39,052 nt of DNA, taken from assembly GCA_051001215.1 (NCBI GenBank), contig JBPCNP010000106.1, positions 1-39,052 of the forward strand, read 5' to 3'. Shown here piece after piece: positions 15,624 through 22,266 of this stretch. The stretch's first letter is position 1, and the number at the start of each line of letters is the position of its first letter. The notes under the pieces are model-generated. The model had not been told where the DNA came from, ran no database searches, and saw only the letters and a program-made list of their open reading frames with translations. A program made the translations under genes and the position numbers. Origin of the DNA: DATAQC01 sp051001215. GTDB lineage: Bacteria > Actinomycetota > Acidimicrobiia > Acidimicrobiales > AC-14.

Positions 15624-16660
15624 GCGGGCGGCCGCAGGCCTGGCGCCCCGGCGGCGACGCAGGGCTGGTTCACCGTCCCGAAGTCGTTGGCCGACCAGGT
15701 GTTGGTGCCGCAGGCCGGCGTGGTGTTGGCGTCGAACCCGTCGAACTCGCCGTTGCCATGACCCCGGTTGGCAGTGACGGTGTTCTCGGGTGGCCCGGGG
15801 TTGGCGGCACCGCCGGCATCGATGGACACGCCGTGGGTCGTGTTGTCGTCGGCCACGTTGTCGGCGATGGTGTTGTGGGCCGGCACCACCGAGGGCGGGA
15901 CGGCGAACAGCCGGATGCCGCACCCGCGGCCACTCGTGCCGTTCTCGTGGCTGGTGTTGGCGATGATCACGTTCTGCTCGTTCGGCGGGCTGCCGACGCA
16001 CCCGGTGTCGGGGTGGGCACAGGTGCCCAGCACGACGATGCCGTCGGCCCCACTACCGGTGACGGTGTTGGCGGTGATCCTGTTCCCGTTGGCCCCGGGG
16101 CCCTCGACGCGGATGCCCATGGTCTGGCGGGCGGCCCGGGGATCGCCGGGCAGCATGTTGTTGTCGGTCACCACGTTCTCGCAGATGACGTTGGCGGTGG
16201 CTGCGTCCACCAGCGAGATCCCGCTGTAGGGCCCGTTGCGCAGCACGGTGTTGGCCTGGATGCGGTTGGCGGACGAGTCGGTGATGACGATCCCGTCACC
16301 GAAGTCGCCATCGGGGGTCCCGACGTTGTCGGCCACAGTGAGGTGCTGCACGACGTTGCCCGATCCGCCGGTGATGGCCACGCCGGCACCGAAGCGGGCC
16401 ACGGTGCCGTTCTGCACCGTGGCCCCCTGGACGTCGCGGAACAGGATGCCGGGACCGTTCGCCGCCGCCGGGCCCTTGCCGGACACGGTGAAACCGGCCA
16501 TGTCGAGGGTGACGTTGTCGGCGGCGATGATGAGAGCGGGCCCGTTCTCACAGACGAGGTCGCCGTCGAGGGTGATGTCCTCGGTGATCTCCTGGCCGCA
16601 GACGACAGTGGTCGCCCGCGGGATGGGGCTGTTCTCGGCACGTCCGGCTGTTCCCGCCAT
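15620..16660 (-). CDS. Right-handed parallel beta-helix repeat protein, copy A (no YegP domain)
   Basis: A 346-aa PbH1/NosD-like protein made of about ten coils with repeated N-x-I/V-x-x-N-T-V and G-I-x-L patterns (ITANTVTGSGADGIVVL, NTVLRNGPYSGISLV). It is a tandem paralogue of copy B: the body and the C-terminus (NTWSANDFGTVNQPCVAAGAP) match nearly residue for residue, but after the shared MAGT the roughly 40-residue YegP-like domain is missing and replaced by GRAENSPIPRA. No signal peptide is visible, although most proteins of this fold are exported. The ATG at 16660 is preferred over the GTG 12 nt upstream. Ligand unknown. Confidence 0.88.
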   Translation of the reverse strand: MAGTAGRAENSPIPRATTVVCGQEITEDITLDGDLVCENGPALIIAADNVTLDMAGFTVSGKGPAAANGPGILFRDVQGATVQNGTVARFGAGVAITGGSGNVVQHLTVADNVGTPDGDFGDGIVITDSSANRIQANTVLRNGPYSGISLVDAATANVICENVVTDNNMLPGDPRAARQTMGIRVEGPGANGNRITANTVTGSGADGIVVLGTCAHPDTGCVGSPPNEQNVIIANTSHENGTSGRGCGIRLFAVPPSVVPAHNTIADNVADDNTTHGVSIDAGGAANPGPPENTVTANRGHGNGEFDGFDANTTPACGTNTWSANDFGTVNQPCVAAGAPGLRPPA

Positions 16661-16704
16661 GTGCGACAGCACCCCCGTCAGTCATGCGCCGTGTCCGACC
16701 GCCG

Positions 16705-16710
16705 AACCTA
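16705..16710 (-). promoter_or_regulatory. Candidate -10 box of beta-helix copy A (duplicated element)
   Basis: TAGGTT inside GCTAGGTTCG on the minus strand, 44 nt before the ATG. The same decamer stands 42 nt before the ATG of copy B, and neighbouring bases are similar, so the promoter was duplicated with the gene. Confidence 0.55.
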
Positions 16711-16750
16711 GCCCACCGCCCTCTCCGGCGACGGTCGTCAGCCGGTGGGC
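16711..16750 (-). terminator. Hairpin between the two beta-helix genes
   Basis: Eight-bp perfect arms GCCCACCG (16711-16718) and CGGTGGGC (16743-16750) around a 24-nt loop. It lies 12 nt after the stop of copy B and touches the -10 box of copy A, so it could end transcription of copy B or be a regulator site for copy A. Confidence 0.5.
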
Positions 16751-16762
16751 ACCACGGGATCT

Positions 16763-17929
16763 CTAGGCCGGAGGGGCCGGCGCCCCGGCCGCGACGCAGG
16801 GCTGGTTCACCGTGCCGAAGGTGTTCCCCGACCACGTGTTGGAGCCGCAGGCCGGCGCGGTGTTGCCGTCGAACCCGTCGAACTCGCCGTTGCCATGGCC
16901 GCTGTTGGCGGTGACGGTGTTCTCGGGAGGTCCGGGGTTGGCGGCACCGTTGGCGTCGATGGAGACGCCATGGGTGGCGTTGTTGTCGGCGATGTTGTCG
17001 GCGACGGTGTTGTGGGCGGGTGCCACCGGCTGGGCAACGGCGAACAACCGGATGCCGTCGCCCCGGCCGCTCGTGCCGTTGTTGTGGCTCAGGTTGGCGG
17101 TGATCTCGTTCTGCTCGTTCGGCGGGGTGCCCGCGCACCCGGCGTTGGGGTCGGCACAGGTGGCCAGGACCACGATGCCGTCGGCCCCACTGCCGGTGAC
17201 GGTGTTGCCGGTGATCTTGTTCTTGTTGGCCGCCGGGCCTTCGATGCGGATGCCCATGTCCTGGCGGCCGGCACTGGGGTCGCCCGGCAACATGTTGTTG
17301 TCGGTCACCACGTTCTGACGGATGTCGTTGCCGGTGGAGGCCCCTACCAACGAGATCCCGCTGTAGGGCCCGTTGCGCTGGACCGTGTTGCCCTGGATGC
17401 GATTGTCGGCCGAGTCGGTGACGACGATGCCGTCGCCGAAGTCGCCGTCGGCCGTACCCACGTTGTCGGCCACGGTGACGTTCTGCACGACGTTGCCCGA
17501 GCCCCCGGTGACGGCGACACCGGCGCCGAAATGGCTCACGGTGCCCTTCTGCACTGTGGAACCCTTGACGTTGCGGAACAGGATGCCGGGACCGTTCGCC
17601 GCCGCCGGGCCCTTGCCGGAGACGGTGAAACCGGCCATGTCGAGGATGACGTTGTCGGCGGCGATGATGAGAGCGGGCCCGTTCTCACAGACGAGGTTGC
17701 CGTCGAGCTTGGTGTTCTTGGTGATCTCCAGCCCGCACACGACGGTGGCGGCATCGTGGATGGGACCGTCGTAGCCGCCGTGGAGCAACTTCGACAGGAT
17801 GGAGCGGGCAGCCGTCTTCGACGGGTAGCCGGCGCCGTCATCGACGGCGACGGTCTCACCGTTCGACGCCTTCACCCGGAACGCCCACTTGCCGCCGTCG
17901 TTCTTGTACAGCTCTCCTGTGCCAGCCAT
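16763..17929 (-). CDS. YegP-like domain fused to a right-handed beta-helix protein, copy B
   Basis: A 388-aa protein with two parts. Residues 5-53 (GELYKNDGGKWAFRVKAS, NGETVA, YPSKTAARS) match the small YegP/DUF1508 beta-beta-beta-alpha fold. Residues 60-388 form a PbH1 beta-helix nearly identical in layout to copy A, with cysteines at conserved spots (VVCGLEI; LVCENGP; CADPNAGC). No signal peptide is seen. The ATG at 17929 has a GGGGTG run 8-10 nt upstream; the GTG at 17941 is the alternative. The fusion is unusual, as YegP domains are mostly stand-alone or tandem. It lies downstream of the subtilase and inhibitor-like gene. Confidence 0.88.
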   Translation of the reverse strand: MAGTGELYKNDGGKWAFRVKASNGETVAVDDGAGYPSKTAARSILSKLLHGGYDGPIHDAATVVCGLEITKNTKLDGNLVCENGPALIIAADNVILDMAGFTVSGKGPAAANGPGILFRNVKGSTVQKGTVSHFGAGVAVTGGSGNVVQNVTVADNVGTADGDFGDGIVVTDSADNRIQGNTVQRNGPYSGISLVGASTGNDIRQNVVTDNNMLPGDPSAGRQDMGIRIEGPAANKNKITGNTVTGSGADGIVVLATCADPNAGCAGTPPNEQNEITANLSHNNGTSGRGDGIRLFAVAQPVAPAHNTVADNIADNNATHGVSIDANGAANPGPPENTVTANSGHGNGEFDGFDGNTAPACGSNTWSGNTFGTVNQPCVAAGAPAPPA

Positions 17930-17971
17930 GTGCGAGAGCACCCCGTCAGTCGATGCGCAGATGTCGAGTCG

Positions 17972-17977
17972 AACCTA
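17972..17977 (-). promoter_or_regulatory. Candidate -10 box of beta-helix copy B
   Basis: TAGGTT in GCTAGGTTCG, 42 nt upstream of the ATG, the same element and spacing as in front of copy A. Confidence 0.55.
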
Positions 17978-17992
17978 GCGCACAGCGCAGCG

Positions 17993-18015
17993 CCGGACCA
18001 GGGTGGTCAGTCCGG
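17993..18015 (-). terminator. Hairpin over the stop of the inhibitor-like gene
   Basis: CCGGAC (17993-17998) pairs with GTCCGG (18010-18015), and inside it GACC can pair with GGTC. It covers the stop codon at 18007-18009 and could end the peroxidase-subtilase transcript. No T-run. Confidence 0.4.
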
Positions 18016-18255
18016 AGGTCGCTCCACCTTCTTGCGTGTGTCGGGCACCGCATAGGTCTGCTCCGGTGCCATCAACCAGTCGGGTAGCGAGCCGAGGAGG
18101 TCACGAAGGGGTCCGTCCTGCGCCTCCACCAGCAGCATCCGAGGCGACGAGTCGTCGACGACCACAGTGTCGGCCAGTGCTCGCACCCGCTCCACGTCGG
18201 CCTCGGGCTTGGCGCCCTCCCCCCGGTAGCGCAGGACGAACCTGGCCTTGGCCAC
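18007..18255 (-). CDS. Small inhibitor-I9-like protein next to the subtilase (82 aa)
   Basis: Not firmly assigned. The predicted order beta (ARFVLRYRGEG), alpha (ADVERVRALAD), beta (TVVVDDSS), beta (RMLLVEAQ), alpha (GPLRDLLGSLP), beta (DWLMAPEQTYAV) is that of the ferredoxin-like fold used by subtilisin propeptides and I9 inhibitors. It follows the subtilase stop by 7 nt, so it is co-expressed with it. The likely role is a separate folding helper or inhibitor of that protease; this is inference from fold pattern and position. GTG start at 18255. Confidence 0.75.
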   Translation of the reverse strand: MAKARFVLRYRGEGAKPEADVERVRALADTVVVDDSSPRMLLVEAQDGPLRDLLGSLPDWLMAPEQTYAVPDTRKKVERPPD

Positions 18256-18262
18256 GGCGCCG

Positions 18263-19759
18263 CTACTTCGGCCGGGGCATGCCGTGGCCCTCGAAGGTGG
18301 GACCGAAGCCCAGAGGCTGGGCCGTGGCCAAGATGGCGCTCACCATGGCCGCCGACCGGGCTGCGTTGCGCTTCATCTTCAAGATGGTGGCACTGAGGGC
18401 CCGCGCCGCCGCACCCGTGACGGCCGGGCAGGCCATCGACGTTCCGCTGATCTCCTCGTAGCCCCCGGGCACCGTCGACATGATCCCCACCCCGGGTCCG
18501 ACGAGGTCGACCTGGGGCCCCACGTTGGAGAACGAGGCGATGAAGTTCTTCTTGTCGGTGCCGTAGGGGGCGGCCACGTCACCGGCTTCGGTGGAGCTCG
18601 TGGGGAAGGTGCCCTTGCGGCCCATGGCCGATACGGCGAGAGCCATCTCGTCGAAGGCGGGGAAGCTCACAGGGCCGCGGCTGTCGTTGCCGGCAGCGAT
18701 GATGCAGAGGCTCCCGCCGGCCCGGGCATCTTCGACCGCCGCCTTCAACGTGGGGTCGGCCTGGCCCCCGCCCAGGCTCATGTTGAGCAGGTCGCACTTG
18801 TCGGTGACGGCCTGGTCGATGGCCTTGGCGATGGCGAAGCTCGAGGCGCTACCGCTGCCCTGGCCGAACACGCGGTAGGCCCGCAGGGCCACACCCGGGG
18901 CCACGCCCCGGATGCCCGTCGGCGCTTTGCCCCGGGCGGCGATGATCCCGGCCACATGGGTGCCGTGATGCTGGCCGTTGTCGCCGAAGTTCTTCGGGTC
19001 CTCACCGGGGACGGTGTTGGCCCCGCCCGAGATCACCAGGTCCGGATGGGCGGCCACACCGGTGTCGATCACCCCGACGGTGACACCGTTGCCCGCGGTG
19101 TCGGCGGGGTTCGGGTAGAAGTAGCGCAGCCCGTCGACATAGGCCAGGTCGAGAGGGGCGAGGGCGACCGTTGTCCCTGCGCTGATGGTGAAGTTCTTCT
19201 TGATCATGCTCCAGTAGCCCTCGACCGGGTAGACGTAGAGACGCTGGATCTGAGCGGACGCACCGCCCAAGGCCAGGTTGACCTGGCCGGAGCCGTCGGT
19301 GACGCCCTGGGCACCGGTGTGGGCGTTGAAGTCGACAAAGGCCACGACGATGGCCCCGGCCACCGGCGCCTTATCCGTCTTGGAGACCACCGTCAGGGTG
19401 ACGGTATCGGCCGCCGCGGCACGACCGGCGGTGACGACCGGGTGACTCTCGACCTCGGGGATCGGGGCGATGGCGGGGGTGTAGTAGGTGAGGGGCACGA
19501 GGCGCAGCCCGGGCCGCAGCGAGCGCAGGGCCAGTGCGGACGCGGGCGAGAGCTCCACCAGCTTGGCGCCATTGGGACCGATGGAATCGATCACGTTGAG
19601 GGGGACCTGGCGCCCGTCGATTCGGAGGGAGCGACCGCCGCGGGCATCCTCGGCGCCGAGCAACACCTCCCGGGCCTGGGCGTCGACAGCCGTGGAGCCG
19701 GCTCTTAGTCCCTGCGAGGGGAGAAGGACGTACTGGTCGGTGTCGGTGGCTCTCGCCAT
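18263..19759 (-). CDS. Subtilisin-like serine protease (S8) with N-terminal accessory domains, no signal peptide
   Basis: A 498-aa protease. The triad is complete: D232 in VIDTG, H265 in HGTHVAG and S441 in SGTSMACP, with oxyanion N358 in AAGNDS. Before the catalytic domain come a propeptide-like region (about 1-95) and an Ig-like region (about 117-203; TVTLTVVSKTDKAPVAGA ... VTDGSGQVNLALGG) like the carboxypeptidase regulatory fold. No signal peptide precedes the MARATDTDQY start, which is supported by an AAAGGCGAG site; so the enzyme stays inside or leaves by an unknown route. Gap of 31 nt after the peroxidase gene and 7 nt before the inhibitor-like gene. Confidence 0.92.
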   Translation of the reverse strand: MARATDTDQYVLLPSQGLRAGSTAVDAQAREVLLGAEDARGGRSLRIDGRQVPLNVIDSIGPNGAKLVELSPASALALRSLRPGLRLVPLTYYTPAIAPIPEVESHPVVTAGRAAAADTVTLTVVSKTDKAPVAGAIVVAFVDFNAHTGAQGVTDGSGQVNLALGGASAQIQRLYVYPVEGYWSMIKKNFTISAGTTVALAPLDLAYVDGLRYFYPNPADTAGNGVTVGVIDTGVAAHPDLVISGGANTVPGEDPKNFGDNGQHHGTHVAGIIAARGKAPTGIRGVAPGVALRAYRVFGQGSGSASSFAIAKAIDQAVTDKCDLLNMSLGGGQADPTLKAAVEDARAGGSLCIIAAGNDSRGPVSFPAFDEMALAVSAMGRKGTFPTSSTEAGDVAAPYGTDKKNFIASFSNVGPQVDLVGPGVGIMSTVPGGYEEISGTSMACPAVTGAAARALSATILKMKRNAARSAAMVSAILATAQPLGFGPTFEGHGMPRPK

Positions 19760-19790
19760 GAACTCGCCTTTCGCCAAGGGTCCCGGAAAC

Positions 19791-21395
19791 TCAGGAGGGT
19801 CGCAGAGACTGTCGCGCACCAACGCCGTGGGCGCCAGGCTTTGGTTGCGTCTCGCCGAACGCAGGCTCAGGTGCCACGCCCGCGAAACGGAGGAGGTCGA
19901 CGATGGTGAACCGTCCCGGTTCGGCTCTCGGCAGCGTCGGGGCCCAGTTCGGAGCCGCCCGTAGGAACGACGACGGGTCGCCGTCGAGCAGGCCCACGAA
20001 GACCTCGGCGACGATCGTCGCCGAGGTCGGCCCCAGTCGACGCCCCTCGTTCACCACCTCGGCCTCGCGCAGCAGGTAGTACCACAGCGGCGTCGGCGCG
20101 ACGAGGCTCAGCTCGGCATCGGGGACGCCCGTGCCCATGGCCCTGGCCACGGCCTCGCCCGAGGGCAGGCCCAACGCCTTCCCACGGAGGAGGTCGAGCA
20201 GGGCCAGCGGGCGCCGCGCCCGGTCGAGCATCGGCGGGAGCTGAGCCATGGGACCGGTCACCTTGGTGTCGATCCTGCGACTGAGCTGCGGTGACGACCC
20301 GCCGACGACGAAGAAGAAGCCCCAGTCGATCGTCCACCCCCGGGGCAGCGGCCGGAACCCCCCGAGGTGCTCGAGGGGGGCGGGGTCGAGCGTGGGCAGG
20401 AAGATGTGCTTCGGGTCGAGCGTGGCGTTCAACTGGTAGGTGGCCCGCACCTGGCTGTGGGCGAAGCGGAACGCCGCCACCGAGAACTCCACAGGCATGA
20501 AGGGTTGCTGCTTCCACCGGAAGAACCTCAGCTGGGCGTGGCGCGCTCCGGTGGCCTCGTCGGTGACGAGGACCCGGTCAAGGATCTCGGAGCCCACGAG
20601 GGGACGGAGGTACTCCTCGATCACCATCCACTGGTAATGCCACCGGGCCAGGCGTTGTGCTTCGTCGAACAGTTCGGTGTCGGGCACGAACTGATCGCGC
20701 AGGTGATCGACGACCGCGTTGTGGAACCGGAGGAATGCCAGCGTGAGCTGGGAGATGATCACATGGACGTCGTTGCGGGGGTCGCCGATCAGGGCCCGGC
20801 CCTGCTGGTTGCGGGGCAGGTCCACGGGTTCGTCATCGGGGCCCGTGTTGCGCCCGATCAGCAACTTGACCGGGTCATCCTGGTCGTAGAGCCAGGGACT
20901 GTCGGCCGGACCGGTGCCGTAGAGCGAGTCGAGGTCGAAACGCGGGGTGCGGAACGACACCAGGGCATCGGGGTCATTGGCCCGTTCCAAGCTGGAGACG
21001 GGGTCGAAGGTGATGTCGTGGCCGACGAACTGGCCCAGGTAGGTGTAGCCGGCGGGAAGGTCGGGGTTCTCGCCGGGCTGGATGGACGGCGCGGCCGCAG
21101 TTGCCGCCGCCGCCGGTGCGGGTGTCGTCGGTGCGGTCGTCGTCGTTGTGGCCCCGACCGGGGTGAGGGTCGGGACCGTGGGCGGGACGGGGAAGGGTCC
21201 CATCGAGTCGGCCAGGGCCCGCAGGCTGGCGTCAGTGGGCGAGCTCGGGCGCAGGCGGCGGAACATGCGACCGTACCGACCCTGGGGCAGGCTCGACTGG
21301 GGAACCCGGGCCAGTCCCCGGGGCACGCTCGCCCCGTGGTTGGCCCGCGTCCCATCCTCGGCCTCCCCGGGGACGGTTCCTTCGTCGTCGACCAT
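19791..21395 (-). CDS. Animal-type haem peroxidase (peroxidase-cyclooxygenase superfamily)
   Basis: A 534-aa bacterial member of the family of myeloperoxidase and cyclooxygenase. Seen: distal motif GQFVGHD with Q122, H126 and D127, the calcium-site-like DLDSLYG (154-160), RFHNAVVDHL (223-232), a candidate catalytic Arg R251 before WHYQWMVIEEYL, and the proximal FRFAHSQV with H313. A Thr/Pro/Ala linker (81-104) divides a basic N-terminal segment from the peroxidase core. No signal peptide or membrane span. First gene of the cluster with the subtilase and inhibitor-like protein. Substrate unknown; halide oxidation or radical chemistry is possible for the family. Confidence 0.92.
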   Translation of the reverse strand: MVDDEGTVPGEAEDGTRANHGASVPRGLARVPQSSLPQGRYGRMFRRLRPSSPTDASLRALADSMGPFPVPPTVPTLTPVGATTTTTAPTTPAPAAAATAAAPSIQPGENPDLPAGYTYLGQFVGHDITFDPVSSLERANDPDALVSFRTPRFDLDSLYGTGPADSPWLYDQDDPVKLLIGRNTGPDDEPVDLPRNQQGRALIGDPRNDVHVIISQLTLAFLRFHNAVVDHLRDQFVPDTELFDEAQRLARWHYQWMVIEEYLRPLVGSEILDRVLVTDEATGARHAQLRFFRWKQQPFMPVEFSVAAFRFAHSQVRATYQLNATLDPKHIFLPTLDPAPLEHLGGFRPLPRGWTIDWGFFFVVGGSSPQLSRRIDTKVTGPMAQLPPMLDRARRPLALLDLLRGKALGLPSGEAVARAMGTGVPDAELSLVAPTPLWYYLLREAEVVNEGRRLGPTSATIVAEVFVGLLDGDPSSFLRAAPNWAPTLPRAEPGRFTIVDLLRFAGVAPEPAFGETQPKPGAHGVGARQSLRPS

Positions 21396-21441
21396 GTCCG
21401 ATCAGCGCCTTTCGTCTCCCCGGCCAGAGTCTCCGGGGGCC

Positions 21442-21447
21442 AAACTA
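21442..21447 (-). promoter_or_regulatory. Candidate -10 box of the peroxidase-subtilase cluster
   Basis: TAGTTT on the minus strand in the 59-nt gap after lmeA, 46 nt before the peroxidase ATG, with GAAAGG as a distant ribosome site. No clear -35. Confidence 0.35.
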
Positions 21448-21454
21448 GACAGGC

Positions 21455-22147
21455 TCAGCCCGTCGCTGCCGGCCGGGAGGCCCGGGCGCCTGTCGACGGC
21501 GGAGCAGCCCGGCGGAGAATCTCGCGAGGCACCTGGTCGACGGCACACGAAAGGACCAACCGGCCGGGCACCGACGCGGCCTGGCTGACGCAGGGGAGCA
21601 GCGGCGTCTTGGGAAGGGTGATGGCGGGCAACCGGATGCCTCCCGCCGACAGGCGCAGGACACCGTTGACCACGGCGGCTGACACCGATGCCCTCACCCC
21701 GGCCACGGTGACGCCGATCGTTCCGTCGCCGAGCACGATGGGCACGCCGTCGAGGGCCCGGCGAAGGTCGGCCTGGGTGACTTCACCGACCGCCATGCCG
21801 TGGCCGATCGTCTTGATGTCGACCTGGCGGTGAAGCACGAGGCGATCGCGGTCGATGTGCACGTCACGCAGGTCGACGGCGACCCTGGAGAAGCGCAGGC
21901 CCTCGACCGCGACCCCGGCGACCGATGCCCGCACGCCCGACACGTTCCCGGTGAAGGCCAACCTGGCCAGGAAGGGGACGGAGTCGACGTGGACCGTCAC
22001 CGCGTCGGGGGGCACCCCGTCGGCCGACGCCACTGCGACCCGGATGCGGCTCTCGAGTTGGGCCTCGACCGTCCGCCGGGCGGCCACGTCGGCTGCGATC
22101 AGCAGGCCCACGACGATCACGAGAAGCAGAAGGAGGATCTTGCGCAC
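21455..22147 (-). CDS. LmeA-like phospholipid-binding protein (DUF2993)
   Basis: Envelope protein of the DUF2993 family; the mycobacterial member LmeA binds phospholipids and supports lipomannan elongation. It has one N-terminal membrane anchor or signal (KILLLLLVIVVGLLIAADV, residues 3-21) and then the lipid-binding repeats of strands (VTVHVDSVPFLARLAFTGN, ASVAGVAVEGLRFSRVAVDLRDVHIDRD split over 50-101, GVTVAGVRASVSAAV). 230 aa is usual. GTG start. Divergent from fbiC; the peroxidase gene begins 59 nt downstream but probably has its own promoter. Confidence 0.88.
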   Translation of the reverse strand: MRKILLLLLVIVVGLLIAADVAARRTVEAQLESRIRVAVASADGVPPDAVTVHVDSVPFLARLAFTGNVSGVRASVAGVAVEGLRFSRVAVDLRDVHIDRDRLVLHRQVDIKTIGHGMAVGEVTQADLRRALDGVPIVLGDGTIGVTVAGVRASVSAAVVNGVLRLSAGGIRLPAITLPKTPLLPCVSQAASVPGRLVLSCAVDQVPREILRRAAPPSTGARASRPAATG

Positions 22148-22253
22148 GCCGTCACCCCTGGGCGGGGCCCGGGTTCACGGACGGCGCAGCCATGCATGCG
22201 ACGGTACCCCGGGGGCCACCCGTTCCCCGGGCCACAGACAGCGGGAGGCGGCG

Positions 22254-22259
22254 TAGGGT
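22254..22259 (+). promoter_or_regulatory. Candidate leaderless promoter -10 of fbiC
   Basis: TAGGGT followed by exactly 7 nt and a GTG at 22267. It overlaps another GTG (22258), which would then not be a start. Confidence 0.5.
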
Positions 22260-22266
22260 GGCGAGC

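Noticed and set aside
15539..18055. Val/Gly/Asp-rich plus-strand frames opposite the beta-helix genes that look like repeat proteins
   Set aside because: The repeats are the mirror of the beta-helix coil repeats on the minus strand.
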